From: Chryseobacterium sp. 18061
Lineage (GTDB): Bacteria; Pseudomonadota; Gammaproteobacteria; Enterobacterales; Enterobacteriaceae
Assembly (NCBI GenBank): GCA_902706205.1
Contig: CACSKA010000014.1
Span: forward strand, 1-64,000
DNA length: 64,000 nt
Reading direction: 5' to 3'
Numbering within the stretch: the stretch's first letter is position 1; each line of letters begins with the position of its first letter. Shown here piece after piece: positions 63,153 through 64,000 of this stretch. The position numbers and the translations under genes are program-made. The notes under the pieces were generated by a model, which worked only from the letters and a program-made list of their open reading frames with translations, searched no databases and was not told where the DNA came from.

Positions 63153-63791
63153 CTATAAGACCACATTTACTTCTGGCGGCGGCGGTGGCAGGTCTTCAAG
63201 ACCGATCACTTCTTTTTTGCTGGACTCCACTTTCTGACTGCCTACCGAAATGCTCGCACTGACCCATTTAAAGAAAGCTTTAATCGTCGAACTGTCAGCT
63301 GTATCCAGCTGAACCACGATTTCAGTGATTTCTTTGAAGACGCTGGTATCGGCATCATGCCCGGCTGCACATGCCACAACAACGCCGGTTCTGGCCGCTT
63401 TAAAGTCATTCAGGCCTTTACGCCAGTCATCATTCGGACTTCCATCCGTCATCAGGAATACAAGGGGACGCCAGTCACCTTTCGTGTCGGCTGTCGTTTT
63501 CTGTACTTCCCTGGCAATGGAGCTTGCCGTGAGGGAAAGCGCTTCGCCAAGAGACGTAGTGCCGCTGGCTGTTAGTGCTGGCAACTGGAAACTCAGGAGG
63601 TCTGTCAGGGGTACTGCCTGCCGTGCAGATGAATCAAAGGTGATCACCGACACAAAAGCTGTTTCAAGTGCATACGGGTCCTGCTTCAAGGTGGTAAGTA
63701 GCGTCTGAACGCCATTCTTAACTGCCTCAATAGGCTCTCCGTGCATGGAGCCGGACGTGTCAAGTAGCAGATATACGGGTAAGCGTCTCAA
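63153..63791 (-). CDS. TerY-family vWA protein (first copy)
   Basis: The start is a TTG (63791-63789) whose last two bases are in the upstream stop TGA; AGAAGGAAT upstream is a fair site. 212 residues with MIDAS motifs DTSGSM, SGTTSLGEAL and MTDGSPNDD, ending EDLPPPPPEVNVVL. The use of TTG with overlap suggests strict translational coupling to the small gene upstream. Confidence 0.86.
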   Translation of the reverse strand: MRRLPVYLLLDTSGSMHGEPIEAVKNGVQTLLTTLKQDPYALETAFVSVITFDSSARQAVPLTDLLSFQLPALTASGTTSLGEALSLTASSIAREVQKTTADTKGDWRPLVFLMTDGSPNDDWRKGLNDFKAARTGVVVACAAGHDADTSVFKEITEIVVQLDTADSSTIKAFFKWVSASISVGSQKVESSKKEVIGLEDLPPPPPEVNVVL

Positions 63792-63958
63792 ATGTAATTC
63801 CTTCTGAAATGAGCGGAAAAGGAGAGTCGTATCAGGATGGTGCCAGGGTTCTTGATTTGATTGAATGGGACGGCATCAGTCGGGGGGGATACATACTCAG
63901 ATGAAGGCTCAGAAGCCGCTTCAGAGTAATCTGCTAACCAACATTTATTTATCGACAT
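63788..63958 (-). CDS. Small open frame ahead of the TerY operon
   Basis: From ATG 63958, with GGGAGG eight bases upstream, to TGA (63790-63788), which overlaps the TTG start of the first TerY gene. The 56-residue product begins MSINKCWLADYSEA and is rich in Ser/Pro, then ends basic (SFSAHFRRNYI). An in-frame stop lies shortly upstream, so this is not the end of a larger gene cut by the window. It may be a real small protein or a leader that couples translation. Confidence 0.45.
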   Translation of the reverse strand: MSINKCWLADYSEAASEPSSEYVSPPTDAVPFNQIKNPGTILIRLSFSAHFRRNYI

Positions 63959-64000
63959 GTGCATGGCCTCCCATCAACAGAAAATAACTCAGACCGGGCA

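Overview
The window looks like an accessory-rich stretch of an Enterobacterales chromosome or large plasmid. The evidence is a T6SS cluster with enterobacterial gene order, an ynbABCD operon known from E. coli, an alpha-2-macroglobulin/pbpC pair, IS903-, IS630- and IS66-type elements, and a ter (tellurite/stress) TerY-P locus like that of enterobacterial IncHI2 plasmids. The genus cannot be fixed from the sequence alone; a Yersiniaceae-like (Rahnella/Serratia) or Enterobacteriaceae host is a guess.

Layout. (1) 1-15.5 kb, + strand: the right half of a type VI secretion cluster. It has two tandem DUF3304-type lipoproteins (probable immunity), a DUF2235/Tle1 phospholipase effector, a PAAR tip protein, then tssM, tssA, tssF, tssG, tssJ, tssE and a VasL/ImpA_N protein. 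Sheath, ClpV, Hcp, VgrG, TssK and TssL genes are not in the window and presumably lie to the left. (2) 15.7-17 kb: an internally deleted IS903-like element flanked by two gene fragments. (3) 17.0-21.4 kb: a four-gene envelope O-acylation operon (MBOAT acyltransferase, two SGNH proteins, SanA-like protein), ending next to a solitary IS903 end. (4) 21.6-27.2 kb: a phospholipid-metabolism operon, ynbA-ynbB-plsC-ynbC-ynbD plus a small membrane protein. (5) 27.3-36 kb: a lower-GC island of lipoproteins, exported and membrane proteins of unknown function, broken by IS66, IS630 and IS903 remnants, with one gene carrying an in-frame stop and one fusing a transposase-type HTH to membrane helices. (6) 36.1-44.6 kb: a 2005-residue thioester alpha-2-macroglobulin and penicillin-binding protein 1C. 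(7) 44.8-45.7 kb: an exported Sel1-like protein. (8) 45.9-57.3 kb: a tightly packed, apparently undescribed biosynthetic operon with a GNAT-like protein, a GH3-type acyl-adenylating amide ligase, four tandem B12-binding-type radical SAM enzymes, a second GNAT-like protein, a PAP2 phosphatase, an NTF2-like exported protein and a lipoprotein, with a convergent fatty acid desaturase. (9) 57.6-64 kb, - strand: a ter TerY-P module with three vWA proteins, a TerD-domain protein, a PP2C phosphatase with an Ig-like N-terminal region and an atypical Ser/Thr kinase.

Many of these loci act on the cell envelope or its lipids: T6SS lipase and immunity, O-acylation, ynb phospholipid operon, A2M/PBP1C defence and repair, and the GH3/radical SAM/PAP2/desaturase cluster. 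The strongest candidate for a new system is the GH3-radical SAM operon at 45.9-57.3 kb.
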